Of a DNA stretch of 7,605 nt, positions 1-6,263 are shown piece after piece. Numbering within the stretch: position 1 is the stretch's first letter; each line of letters opens with the position of its first letter. The notes beneath the pieces are model-generated. The model did no database searches, was not told the DNA's origin, and was given only the letters and a program-made list of their open reading frames with translations. Origin of the DNA: Brevundimonas sp. UBA7534. Its GTDB lineage: Bacteria > Pseudomonadota > Alphaproteobacteria > Caulobacterales > Caulobacteraceae. The translations under genes and the position numbers were made by a program. Where the stretch lies: positions 1 to 7,605 of the forward strand of contig NZ_DLMO01000086.1 of NCBI RefSeq assembly GCF_002479325.1. Reading direction: 5' to 3'.

Positions 1-195
1 CGCGGCCCAGCCGTCGTTGACCTCATAGTTCCAGTTGCCGCCGGTCGTCGACGACTCGGCGTTGATGTCGTCGATGATGTGGTAACCGGCGTCCAGCGCG
101 CCGTACCAACCGTTCGGCTCAGCCGACGCGGCGCCGGCGGACAGCGCCAGGGCGGCCGCTGCGCTGGAGGCCAAAACCAAAGTCTTCATACGCAT
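1..195 (-). CDS. Probable OmpA-like outer-membrane beta-barrel protein, N-terminal part (cut by window edge)
   Basis: Only the first 65 codons lie in the window; the gene runs off the left edge in an open frame. The product begins MRMKTLVLAS, followed by an Ala/Leu-rich hydrophobic stretch and an ASA|E motif at residues 23-26, a good Sec signal peptide with signal peptidase I cleavage after Ala25. The mature end starts EPNGWYGALDAGY and continues with alternating aromatic and polar residues (GNWNYEVNDGW). This resembles the first strand of small OmpA-type beta-barrels in Caulobacterales, so an outer-membrane location is likely. ATG at 195 is preferred over the second ATG at 189 because a GGAGGG ribosome-binding site lies 9 bases upstream of 195 but 15 from 189. 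The barrel end and any C-terminal OmpA peptidoglycan-binding domain are outside the window, so the family call is moderate; the export signal is clear. Confidence 0.62.
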   Translation of the reverse strand, partial: MRMKTLVLASSAAAALALSAGAASAEPNGWYGALDAGYHIIDDINAESSTTGGNWNYEVNDGWAA

Positions 196-409
196 AAGGG
201 GAAGCCCTCCGCTTTTTCAAGATTGTGCGGCGGAAACGACCGCCTGATTGCGCTCATAACAGCACCGCTGCCACAGGTCGAGGCGAAAACAGGCCGGCGA
301 GGGCCTCATTCGTCGAGCGTGATGTTGATGCTACACGGAAAATTCTGCCGGGAGACCCCCCGCGACATCCGTCTAAATGTGGCTGGGCGGCGCCGGTTCC
401 ACGGCGATA
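196..409 (-). other. Intergenic region between the GT2 gene and the OmpA-like gene
   Basis: This 214-base gap is the longest non-coding stretch in the window. Both flanking genes read on the minus strand, so it should hold a terminator for the glycosyltransferase and a promoter for the OmpA-like gene. A weak hairpin is visible at 291-306 (arms AGGCC/GGCCT, 6-base loop) followed on the minus strand by GTTTTC; the stem is short, so it is only a possible terminator. A poor match to the Caulobacter housekeeping promoter (consensus TTGACG then GCTANA) occurs on the minus strand at 281-256: TCGACC, 12 bases, GCTGTTAT. It would give a leader of about 50 bases. Neither is convincing alone. I see no tRNA, small-RNA gene or tandem repeat here. 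Confidence 0.35.
205..210 (-). promoter_or_regulatory. Ribosome-binding site of the OmpA-like gene
   Basis: GGAGGG on the minus strand, 9 bases upstream of the ATG at 195. It is the strongest Shine-Dalgarno match in the window, as expected for an abundant surface protein, and it decides the start between the two in-frame ATGs at 195 and 189. Confidence 0.6.
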
Positions 410-1141
410 TCAGAATTCGCTCACCGCGCCCGGCCGTCGGGAGCGCGACTTGAGCCACATCACGCCCGCCAGGTCCGACACCGAGGCGCGAAGTCGCCCC
501 CAGTTGGTGTATTTCGAACGCCCCGTCTCGCGATGACGGTGGCCGACGTCCAGATACTGGTTGCGATAGCCCTCGCGGATCATCAGCGCCGGCAGATAGC
601 GGTGGACATGATCGAAATAGGGCAGGCGAAGGAAAGCCTCCCGGCGAAACGCCTTCAGGCCGCAGCCGGTATCGTCGGCGTCGTCGCCCAGCAGACGACG
701 GCGGATGCGGTTGGCCCACAGCGAGGCTTGGCGCTTGGAGGCGCTGTCCTGTCTGCGGGCGCGACGGCCGCCGACCAGCGCCACGTCGGACGGAGCAGCG
801 GTCAGGGCGTCGACCAGACGCGGCGCGTCCGCGGGCGGGTTCTGGCCGTCGCCGTCCATCGTCACCACGATCGGGGCGCGGGCGGCCAGGACGCCGGTGC
901 GCACCGCGCGGCTCTGGCCGGCGTTGGTCGAATGGGCCAGCACCCGCAGCGTCGGCAGGTCGTTCATCGCCGCCTTGAGTTCGCCCAAGGTGTCGTCGCG
1001 GCTGGCGTCGTCGACGAAGATCATCTCGTAGGCTCGCCCGGCGAAGGCCTCGGCGATCTCGCGCGCCAAGGCGACGGCTGCGCCGGCCTCGTCATGGACC
1101 GGCACGACGACCGAAATGTCGGGAAGCGGCTGCGCGTTCAT
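410..1141 (-). CDS. Glycosyltransferase family 2, polyprenyl-phosphate sugar synthase type (DPM1/ArnC-like catalytic domain)
   Basis: This 243-residue protein is a single GT-A fold domain. Visible motifs in order: ISVVVPVHDEAG (residues 9-20), the start of the nucleotide-binding fold; FVDDASRDDT (42-51); the metal/NDP-sugar DxD motif in MDGDGQNPP (95-103, Asp96 and Asp98); TGCGLKAFRREAF (158-170); and RHRETGRSKYTNW (202-214), typical of dolichol-phosphate mannose synthase-like enzymes. It lacks the two C-terminal membrane helices found in ArnC/GtrB relatives, so it is probably cytosolic or membrane-associated. Expected role, from family knowledge: transfer of a sugar from a nucleotide donor to undecaprenyl phosphate on the cytoplasmic face. 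The sugar cannot be told from sequence. The ATG at 1141 has AGAGG 5 bases upstream (1147-1151). The gene is divergent from an ArnT-like transferase that would use such a lipid-linked sugar, which supports the role. The length is normal for the soluble subfamily. Confidence 0.85.
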   Translation of the reverse strand: MNAQPLPDISVVVPVHDEAGAAVALAREIAEAFAGRAYEMIFVDDASRDDTLGELKAAMNDLPTLRVLAHSTNAGQSRAVRTGVLAARAPIVVTMDGDGQNPPADAPRLVDALTAAPSDVALVGGRRARRQDSASKRQASLWANRIRRRLLGDDADDTGCGLKAFRREAFLRLPYFDHVHRYLPALMIREGYRNQYLDVGHRHRETGRSKYTNWGRLRASVSDLAGVMWLKSRSRRPGAVSEF

Positions 1142-1216
1142 GGGCGCCTCTTAGCGCAGGTCGCGACGGAGGGGGAGATGGCTGACGTCCCCCCGCGCGC
1201 CGTGTAAGACGAGATC
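1142..1216. other. Divergent intergenic region between GT2 and the ArnT-like/FecCD fusion gene
   Basis: These 75 bases separate two head-to-head genes and must hold the 5' signals of both unless transcription begins inside a gene. On the minus strand, GCGCTAAGAGG just before the GT2 start contains both the AGAGG ribosome-binding site and a GCTAAG resembling the -10 core of Caulobacter housekeeping promoters, but no matching -35 is visible. On the plus strand an in-frame TAA at 1205-1207 precedes the ATG at 1217, so the fusion protein cannot start further upstream. The only purine-rich sequence before that ATG is AGACGAGA, a weak ribosome-binding site. Confidence 0.45.
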
Positions 1217-3343
1217 ATGAACCGTATCGACTTCGATCGCCTCGTCGCCGGCTGGCGGGGTCCGCTTTTGGCGGCGCTGCTGGCGATGATCGCCGGCCTG
1301 CCCGGCCTGCTGCTGCTGCCGCCGCTGGACCGGGACGAGAGCCGTTTCGCCCAGGCCACGGCGCAGATGCTGGAGAGCGGCGACTATGTCGATATTCGTT
1401 TCCAGGACGATCCGCGCTGGAAGAAGCCGGTCGGCATCTATTGGCTGCAGGCGGCGGCCGTGTCCCTGACGTCCGACGTCGAGGATCGCCAGATCGCGCC
1501 CTATCGCATTCCGTCGCTGCTGGGGGCGATGCTGGCGGCCTGGGCGACGGCGTGGGCGGGCGCCGCCCTGTTCGGATCGCGCATCGGCTTCTTCGGCGGG
1601 GCGATCCTGGGGGCCACCTTCCTGCTGTCGACTGAAGCGGGCATCGCCAAGACCGACGCCATGTTGTGCGGCGCGACCACCCTGGCCATGGCGGCCCTGG
1701 CGCGCATCTATATGGCTTCGCGCGCGGGGGAACGGCCTGCGCGTCCGCACAAGCTGCTGTTCTGGCTGGGTCTGGGGCTGTCGATCCTGATCAAGGGGCC
1801 GATCGGCCTGATGGTCGTGGCTCTGGCGATCCTGGCCGTGTCGATCTGGGACCGCGATTTCAAGTGGCTGTATCGCCTCGGTTGGGGCTGGGGGCTGCCG
1901 CTGGTGGCGCTGATGGTCGGTCCCTGGGCCATCGCCATCACCATCGCCACCGACGGCGGCTTCTGGCGCGAAGCCATCGGGGGGGACCTGGCGCCCAAGA
2001 TCGCCGGCGCCCACGAGAGTCATTCCGGTTTCCCCGGCATGTATCTGGTGCTGGCGCCGCTGCTGTTCTTTCCCGCCACCCTGTTGCTGCCCGCCGCGGC
2101 CGCGACCGGCTGGACCCGGCGGGCCGAGCCGGCGATCCGCTTTCTGGTTTGCTGGCTGGTCCCGGCCTGGCTGGTGTTCGAGCTGGCGCCGACCAAGCTG
2201 TGGCACTACACCCTGCCGACCTTCGGCGCTCTGGCCCTGTTGGCGGCCGCGGCTCTGGCCCGGCCCATCGGCAAGGCCTCGCGCATCGTCGGCGCAATCC
2301 TTATCGTCCTTGCGGCGCTGCTGGTCGTGGCCATCACCGTCTATGGCCTGACGGTGTACGGCACCTCCACGGCCCAGACCTGGGCGGCGATCACCGTCGT
2401 CGCGGCCCTGGCGGCGGCGATCCTGATCGGGGAAACGGGGTTCAGCGGATCGCAGTATCGGCAGGCCCTGTTCGATCCCGCTTCGGGTCCGGCCGAGGTG
2501 CTTTGGCAGGTGCGCGCGCCCCGCGCCGTCTGCGCCCTGGTCGTGGGGGCGGCGCTGGGGCTGGCGGGCGCGGTGATGCAGGGACTGCTGAGAAATCCGC
2601 TGGCCGATCCCGGCGTGCTGGGCGTTTCGGCGGCGGCGGCCCTGGGCGCGGCGCTGGCGATCGTGCTGGGCGCGGCAGCCGTGCCAGGGCTGGTCGAGAT
2701 GAGCGCTCTGCTGGGCGCGGGGCTGGCGGGCGGGGCGCTGATCGCCGTGTCGGGCGTGGTGCGGGCGCCGGAGGCCCTGATCCTGTTCGGCGTCGCCCTG
2801 TCTAGTTTCGCCGGCGCGGCGACCGCCCTGATCTTCAACCTGTCGCCGTCGCCCATCGCCCAGGCCGAGGTGATGTCCTGGCTGCTGGGCTCGGTGCAGA
2901 ACCGCAGTTGGATCGACGTGGCCTGGGTGACGCCGGCTGTGATCGCAGCAGCGGTCTTCGCCGCCCTGGCGACGCCCGGCCTAAGGATGCTGACCCTGGG
3001 CGAGGAGGGCGCGGCGACGTCGGGCCTGTCGATGCGGCGGTTGCGGATTTTCGCCCTGATCTCGGCCTCGGTCGCGACCGGGGCGGCGGTGGCGGTGGCC
3101 GGGGTGATCGGCTTCGTCGGTCTGGCCGCGCCGCATCTGGTGCGCGCGGCGGTGCGGGGCGATCCGGGACGGGTGCTCTGGCCCTCGGCCCTGGCGGGGG
3201 GGCTGATGCTGGTGGTCGCCGACCTGCTGGCGCGGCTGACGCCGACGGACCAGGAACTGAAGCTGGGGGTGTTCACCGCCCTGATCGGCGCGCCGCTGTT
3301 CGCCCTGATCGCCTGGCGCGCGGCGCGGGAGTGGCGGCTGTGA
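1217..3343 (+). CDS. In-frame chimera: truncated ArnT-like glycosyltransferase (N-term) fused to a FecCD/BtuC-type ABC permease (C-term)
   Basis: One open frame of 708 residues joins two unrelated families. Residues 1-~400 are ArnT/PMT-like: first helix ~15-36; the catalytic-loop motif DRDESRFA (38-45); the substrate-loop motif RWKKPVGIYWLQ (67-78), where many ArnT enzymes have EKPP; AKTDAML (144-150); LIKGPIG (191-197); and TKLWHYTLP (326-334). About eleven hydrophobic segments follow one another up to residue ~403. Such enzymes move a sugar from an undecaprenyl carrier to lipid A or another periplasmic acceptor and are usually ~550 residues; here the C-terminal periplasmic part (~150 residues) is missing. 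Residues ~405-708 are FecCD: GETGFSGSQ (405-413), VRAPRAV (432-438), the hallmark QGLLRNPLADPGVLG (455-469), GLAAPHLVR (635-643) and the C-terminal GVFTALIGAPLF. The permease lacks its own start and first helix. ATG at 1217 is forced by an in-frame TAA 12 bases upstream; its ribosome-binding site is weak. The stop overlaps the ATPase start (GTGA). Domain calls are firm. Whether the fusion is natural, functional or an artefact is open. Confidence 0.88.
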   Translation: MNRIDFDRLVAGWRGPLLAALLAMIAGLPGLLLLPPLDRDESRFAQATAQMLESGDYVDIRFQDDPRWKKPVGIYWLQAAAVSLTSDVEDRQIAPYRIPSLLGAMLAAWATAWAGAALFGSRIGFFGGAILGATFLLSTEAGIAKTDAMLCGATTLAMAALARIYMASRAGERPARPHKLLFWLGLGLSILIKGPIGLMVVALAILAVSIWDRDFKWLYRLGWGWGLPLVALMVGPWAIAITIATDGGFWREAIGGDLAPKIAGAHESHSGFPGMYLVLAPLLFFPATLLLPAAAATGWTRRAEPAIRFLVCWLVPAWLVFELAPTKLWHYTLPTFGALALLAAAALARPIGKASRIVGAILIVLAALLVVAITVYGLTVYGTSTAQTWAAITVVAALAAAILIGETGFSGSQYRQALFDPASGPAEVLWQVRAPRAVCALVVGAALGLAGAVMQGLLRNPLADPGVLGVSAAAALGAALAIVLGAAAVPGLVEMSALLGAGLAGGALIAVSGVVRAPEALILFGVALSSFAGAATALIFNLSPSPIAQAEVMSWLLGSVQNRSWIDVAWVTPAVIAAAVFAALATPGLRMLTLGEEGAATSGLSMRRLRIFALISASVATGAAVAVAGVIGFVGLAAPHLVRAAVRGDPGRVLWPSALAGGLMLVVADLLARLTPTDQELKLGVFTALIGAPLFALIAWRAAREWRL

Positions 3344-4095
3344 GCCTGCTGACGCTCGACAAGGTCAGCGCGCGGATCGACGACAAGACGGTCCTGGACG
3401 CCGTCGATCTGACGGTCAGGGCCGGCGAGGTGGTGGCCCTGTGCGGACCGAACGGCGCGGGCAAGAGCAGCGCCATCCGCGCGGGGGCGGGGCTGATCGC
3501 GCCGACCGCCGGCCGGGTCGGCCTGGGGGCGGACGAGGCGCGCACCCTGTCGCATCGCGCGCGGGCCGAGCGCGTCGCCTATCTGCCCCAGGAGCGCCGC
3601 ATCGCCTGGAACCTGCCGGCGGCGGACGTGGCGGCGCTGGGCGCGCCCTTCCTGTCGGGAGACCAGGCGCTGATCCGGGCGCGGGCGGCGTTGGAAGACG
3701 TCGGCGCCGGTCATTTGGCCGACCGGGGCGCAGCCGAGATGTCGGGCGGCGAGCGCGCCCGCGTGCTGCTGGCGCGGGCGCTTGCCGCGCCGGCGCCCCT
3801 GTTGCTGGCCGACGAGCCCATCGCCGGGCTGGACCCGGACGCGCAGCGGCTGGTCCTGGAACGGCTGCGTGCGCGCGCCGACGCCGGGCAGGGGGTGCTG
3901 GTCAGCCTGCACGATCTGACGCTGGCGGCCGCCTTCGCGGATCGGGTTGTGGTTCTGGACGGCGGCCGCGTCGTCGCCGATGGCCCGCCGCTGGAGGCGC
4001 TGTCGCCCGAAATCCTGAAGACGACCTTCGGTCTGGACGGCTGCTGGGTGGAGGGGCCCCACGGGCCGCTGCTGGCGGCCCGCCGGGCTCAGTAG
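3340..4095 (+). CDS. ABC transporter ATP-binding protein of a FecCD/BtuCD-type (iron-siderophore, heme or cobalamin) importer
   Basis: This 251-residue ATPase has every catalytic element: Walker A GPNGAGKS (36-43), Q-loop in YLPQ (Gln84), signature MSGGE (134-138), Walker B LLLADEP (154-160), D-loop GLD (163-165) and switch His191 in SLHD. The Q-loop/LSGGE layout, length and C-terminal DGPPLEALSPEIL motif match the FecE/BtuD/HmuV group, which couples ATP hydrolysis to uptake of metal chelates or vitamin B12 through a FecCD permease dimer. The start is taken as GTG at 3340, overlapping the permease stop by four bases (GTGA) with GGGAG 8 bases upstream (3327-3331). An in-frame GTG at 3331 has no ribosome-binding site. 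The overlap implies translational coupling with the fused permease. No substrate-binding protein follows: the next gene is convergent and overlaps the last 7 bases. The substrate cannot be decided here; btuD would be a guess. Confidence 0.9.
   Translation: MSLLTLDKVSARIDDKTVLDAVDLTVRAGEVVALCGPNGAGKSSAIRAGAGLIAPTAGRVGLGADEARTLSHRARAERVAYLPQERRIAWNLPAADVAALGAPFLSGDQALIRARAALEDVGAGHLADRGAAEMSGGERARVLLARALAAPAPLLLADEPIAGLDPDAQRLVLERLRARADAGQGVLVSLHDLTLAAAFADRVVVLDGGRVVADGPPLEALSPEILKTTFGLDGCWVEGPHGPLLAARRAQ
4062..4082. terminator. GC-rich perfect hairpin at the convergent gene ends (possible bidirectional terminator)
   Basis: An 8-bp perfect inverted repeat (arms CGGGCCGC and GCGGCCCG, 5-base loop TGCTG) lies in the last codons of the ATPase gene, a few bases from the tail-to-tail junction with slt. 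It has no T-run on either strand, so it is not a classical intrinsic terminator. In GC-rich DNA such hairpins can arise by chance from codon bias. Its position at the only place where the two transcription units meet is why it is listed. Confidence 0.3.
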
Positions 4096-6164
4096 GCGGC
4101 GTAGGGGCGCGGACCGGCCGCGGCCCCGGCCGAGATGTCGGCCGACGGCGTCAGCGGCGCCGAACCGCCGTTCAGCCGGGCCTTGTAGACGGCCATGTTC
4201 TCCATCACCCGCATCATGTAGTTGCGTGTCTCGGTGAAGGGCGCGCATTCGATGAAGTCGAGGGTGGCGTTGGCGTCGCCGCGCGGATCGCCGCAGCGAG
4301 CGATCCACTGGTTCGGCCGCGCCGGACCGGCGTTGTAGCCCACTGTCGCCAGCAGCATCGAGCCGCTGTTCGCCGCCATGAGCTCGCCCAGGTGATAGCT
4401 GCCCAGGGTCATGTTGTAGTCCGGGTCCCACAGCTGTTCGGCCGAGAAGCCCATGCCCAGGCGCCGGGCGACGCCGGACGCCGTCGCGGGCAGGAACTGC
4501 ATCATGCCGCGCGCGTCGGCGTGCGAGCGGGCGCGCGGGTCGAAGCTGGATTCCTGGCGGGTGATGGCCAGGGTGAAGGGCAGGGGCGCCGACCCGTTGA
4601 CCGAAGGGGGGATACGCACCGGATACATCCGTTCCGGCAGGACGAAGCCGCGCTGGCTGGCCGCGCGGCCCACCATCATGGCCGTGAAGCCTTCGCCATA
4701 GCCGCGCGACAGGTCCATCAGCAGGGCCAGGTCCTCGATCGTCGGCAGGTCGTTGTCCAGCTGATAGGCGAAGACGCGCAACAGACTGGTTTCGCCCGTC
4801 TCGCCAAGGATGCGCGTGGCGCGGACAAGTTCGCGGCCATCGAAGGAAGCGATGGCGGCCTGATCGGGCGCAGGTTCGCCCGGCAGGGTCAGGGTGGTCA
4901 GCCCGGCCTTCTCGGCCGCCAGCTGGCCGTAGAAGGTCTGCCAGTGCTGGGCCCCGTTGCGGTAGTAGTTCATCGCCGCGTCGCGTTCGCCGCGCGCCTC
5001 GGCCGCGCGGCCCAGCCAGTAATAGGCGCGCCCTTGCGTGATCGGGGTGGACGAGGCGCCGCGCAGGGCCTCGAAATGGCGCGCGGCGACCTCGGGCTGG
5101 TTCAGCTTGGTCAGGGCGACCCAGCCGGCGAAGAAGTCGGCGTCCACCATCCGGTCGCCGGCGGTGAAGCCGTGGCCGTTCATCGCGTCATAGGCGGCGC
5201 GCCAGTTTCCGACCTGAAGGGCGTCCAGGAAATAGTTGCGGCGCTCGCTCCACAGGGTGTTCTGGCCCGTGTCGTGCGACGGCGCCGGCGGCAGGGACGC
5301 CAGCAGCGGGAAGGCTTCGGACTGCCGATTCTGGGAGCGCAGGATGCGAACCCGCTCAAGCACGACGGCGGGATCGCCGGCCTGGGCCGGTGTGAGTCCG
5401 GCGACGATGGCGTCGGGACTGTAGGCGGTGCGAAGGTTCATCACGGCGTTGGCCACGGCGGCCCGCTCGGGCGAGACCAGATTGACCATCGCGCGCGTGG
5501 CCGGGCCGTGCGGGCCGAGCAGCAGCAGGTTCAGGCGCTTTTCGTGGTCGGCCGGCGTCAGCCAGCCGCCCCAGCGGGCCAGAATGCGCGACTGGGGCGC
5601 CTCGTCGAAGGACTGGGTCGTCCACCAATCGCGGATCAGGGCCCGCGCCTCGTTGGTGCGGCCGCGCTGCTCATAGGCGGACGCCAGGGCGATGGCGCCC
5701 TCTATGGTGGTCGGCGGGCTGTCGGCGAACAGGGACAGGGCGGCGTCGGCGCCCATGCCGGAACGGTCCAGCACCTTCTCGGCGGCCGCGCGACGCGACT
5801 CGGCGCGGGGCCAGCCGGCCATGCTGGTCTGGGCCTGTGCCAACTGGGCGTAGGACAGCTGTTCGCCAGAGGTGTCGATCAGCGCCCATTCGACCAGCTT
5901 GCGCGCGGCGGGATCGCCGATCCGGGCCAGTACGGCCTGGGTTCCGGCGACGTCGCGGGCGCGCGCCGCGGCCAGTCCCTGGCGGAAAAGCGCGGTATCC
6001 TGATCGTTGAGCACGCGCGGCCCCTGATAGGCGGGCGCGCTGGCCGGCGTCGACTGGACCGCCGTGTAGGGAACCGGGCCTGAGGTCAGGTCCTGCGGAT
6101 TGGGAGCAAGCACCGCAAGCATCGCCGCCAGGCTGGTTCCGATCATGATCTTTCCTGTTCCCAT
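4089..6164 (-). CDS. slt: Soluble lytic murein transglycosylase (Slt-type, GH23)
   Basis: This protein of up to 691 residues has the Slt70 layout. An N-terminal hydrophobic export segment (GTSLAAMLAVLA, ~9-20) is followed by a Pro/Ala linker, then a long run of Ala-rich helical pairs (~45-500) like the superhelical ring of Slt70, with repeats of the type YYWLGRAAEARGERDAAMNYY. The C-terminal GH23 domain (~515-650) has catalytic Glu538 in TRQESSFDP, the GMMQFLPATA motif (553-562), the DPDYNMTLGSYHLGEL helix (580-595) and GYNAGP (609-614). The family cleaves the MurNAc-GlcNAc bond of peptidoglycan in the periplasm with formation of 1,6-anhydroMurNAc. Two starts are possible. ATG 6164 gives a Lys in the signal n-region but has no ribosome-binding site and follows an in-frame TGA. 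ATG 6146 has AGGA 6 bases upstream but no positive n-region. The stop overlaps the convergent ATPase gene by 7 bases. The gene is divergent from dapA. Confidence 0.92.
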   Translation of the reverse strand: MGTGKIMIGTSLAAMLAVLAPNPQDLTSGPVPYTAVQSTPASAPAYQGPRVLNDQDTALFRQGLAAARARDVAGTQAVLARIGDPAARKLVEWALIDTSGEQLSYAQLAQAQTSMAGWPRAESRRAAAEKVLDRSGMGADAALSLFADSPPTTIEGAIALASAYEQRGRTNEARALIRDWWTTQSFDEAPQSRILARWGGWLTPADHEKRLNLLLLGPHGPATRAMVNLVSPERAAVANAVMNLRTAYSPDAIVAGLTPAQAGDPAVVLERVRILRSQNRQSEAFPLLASLPPAPSHDTGQNTLWSERRNYFLDALQVGNWRAAYDAMNGHGFTAGDRMVDADFFAGWVALTKLNQPEVAARHFEALRGASSTPITQGRAYYWLGRAAEARGERDAAMNYYRNGAQHWQTFYGQLAAEKAGLTTLTLPGEPAPDQAAIASFDGRELVRATRILGETGETSLLRVFAYQLDNDLPTIEDLALLMDLSRGYGEGFTAMMVGRAASQRGFVLPERMYPVRIPPSVNGSAPLPFTLAITRQESSFDPRARSHADARGMMQFLPATASGVARRLGMGFSAEQLWDPDYNMTLGSYHLGELMAANSGSMLLATVGYNAGPARPNQWIARCGDPRGDANATLDFIECAPFTETRNYMMRVMENMAVYKARLNGGSAPLTPSADISAGAAAGPRPYAAY
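6153..6156 (-). promoter_or_regulatory. Possible ribosome-binding site supporting an internal slt start at 6146
   Basis: AGGA on the minus strand, 6 bases before the second in-frame ATG of slt (6146). Nothing comparable precedes the upstream ATG at 6164. If used, Slt is 685 residues and begins MIGTSLAAML, with no basic residue in the signal n-region. The two lines of evidence conflict, so the longer form is kept in the gene entry. Confidence 0.4.
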
Positions 6165-6263
6165 TCAATCCGGTTGCGGCAAGGCCGTCGGCGACCTAAC
6201 TTCCCGCGCTCTTTTCTCGGCGGCGATCGATGTCGCCCCCTCCACGCAGGCCAAGCTAGTCCC
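6165..6263. other. Divergent slt/dapA promoter region
   Basis: These 99 bases separate the heads of slt (minus) and dapA (plus). On the plus strand, TTGCGGC at 6174-6180 followed after 14 bases by CCTAACTT at 6195-6202 is a partial match to the Caulobacter housekeeping promoter and would leave a dapA leader of about 55 bases. GCTAGTCC at 6255-6262 matches the -10 core better, but it is too close to the ATG and has no -35 partner. A small inverted repeat (GGCGA/TCGCC, 6222-6237) lies between them. dapA has only a weak, distant AGG (6248-6250) as ribosome-binding site. No long leader or riboswitch fits in the space, so a lysine riboswitch for dapA can be excluded here. Confidence 0.35.

Noticed and set aside
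196..409. Stress-type promoter (GGAAC-N16/17-CGTT, EcfG) starting at the GGAAC on the minus strand near 399
   Set aside because: No CGTT occurs at the required distance; the second half of the motif is missing.
1151..2206. A 351-codon minus-strand frame opposite the ArnT-like region, rich in Gln, Arg and Gly
   Set aside because: It mirrors codon bias of the real plus-strand gene and has no domain or convincing start signal.
3331..3339. Alternative GTG start of the ABC ATPase at 3331
   Set aside because: No ribosome-binding site precedes it, while GTG 3340 has GGGAG at the right distance and forms a typical GTGA overlap with the permease stop.
2341..4431. A 696-codon open frame on the minus strand, antisense to the permease and ATPase
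   Set aside because: Low-complexity Arg/Pro/Ala/Gln composition with no family motif. It is the complement of FecCD and ATPase coding sequence and a typical GC-driven shadow.
3441..6083. An 880-codon open frame on the plus strand, running through the ATPase gene and antisense to slt
   Set aside because: The translation is Arg/Gly/Ala-rich with no recognisable domain, and it overlaps two clearly recognised genes in other frames. In high-GC DNA, stop codons are rare in shadow frames, so length alone is not evidence.
6174..6263. A 30-codon N-terminal extension of dapA from an upstream start
   Set aside because: The extension (MRQGRRRPNFPRS...) is absent from known DapA proteins; MTAPLFKGVI at 6264 gives the normal length and covers the putative promoter space.
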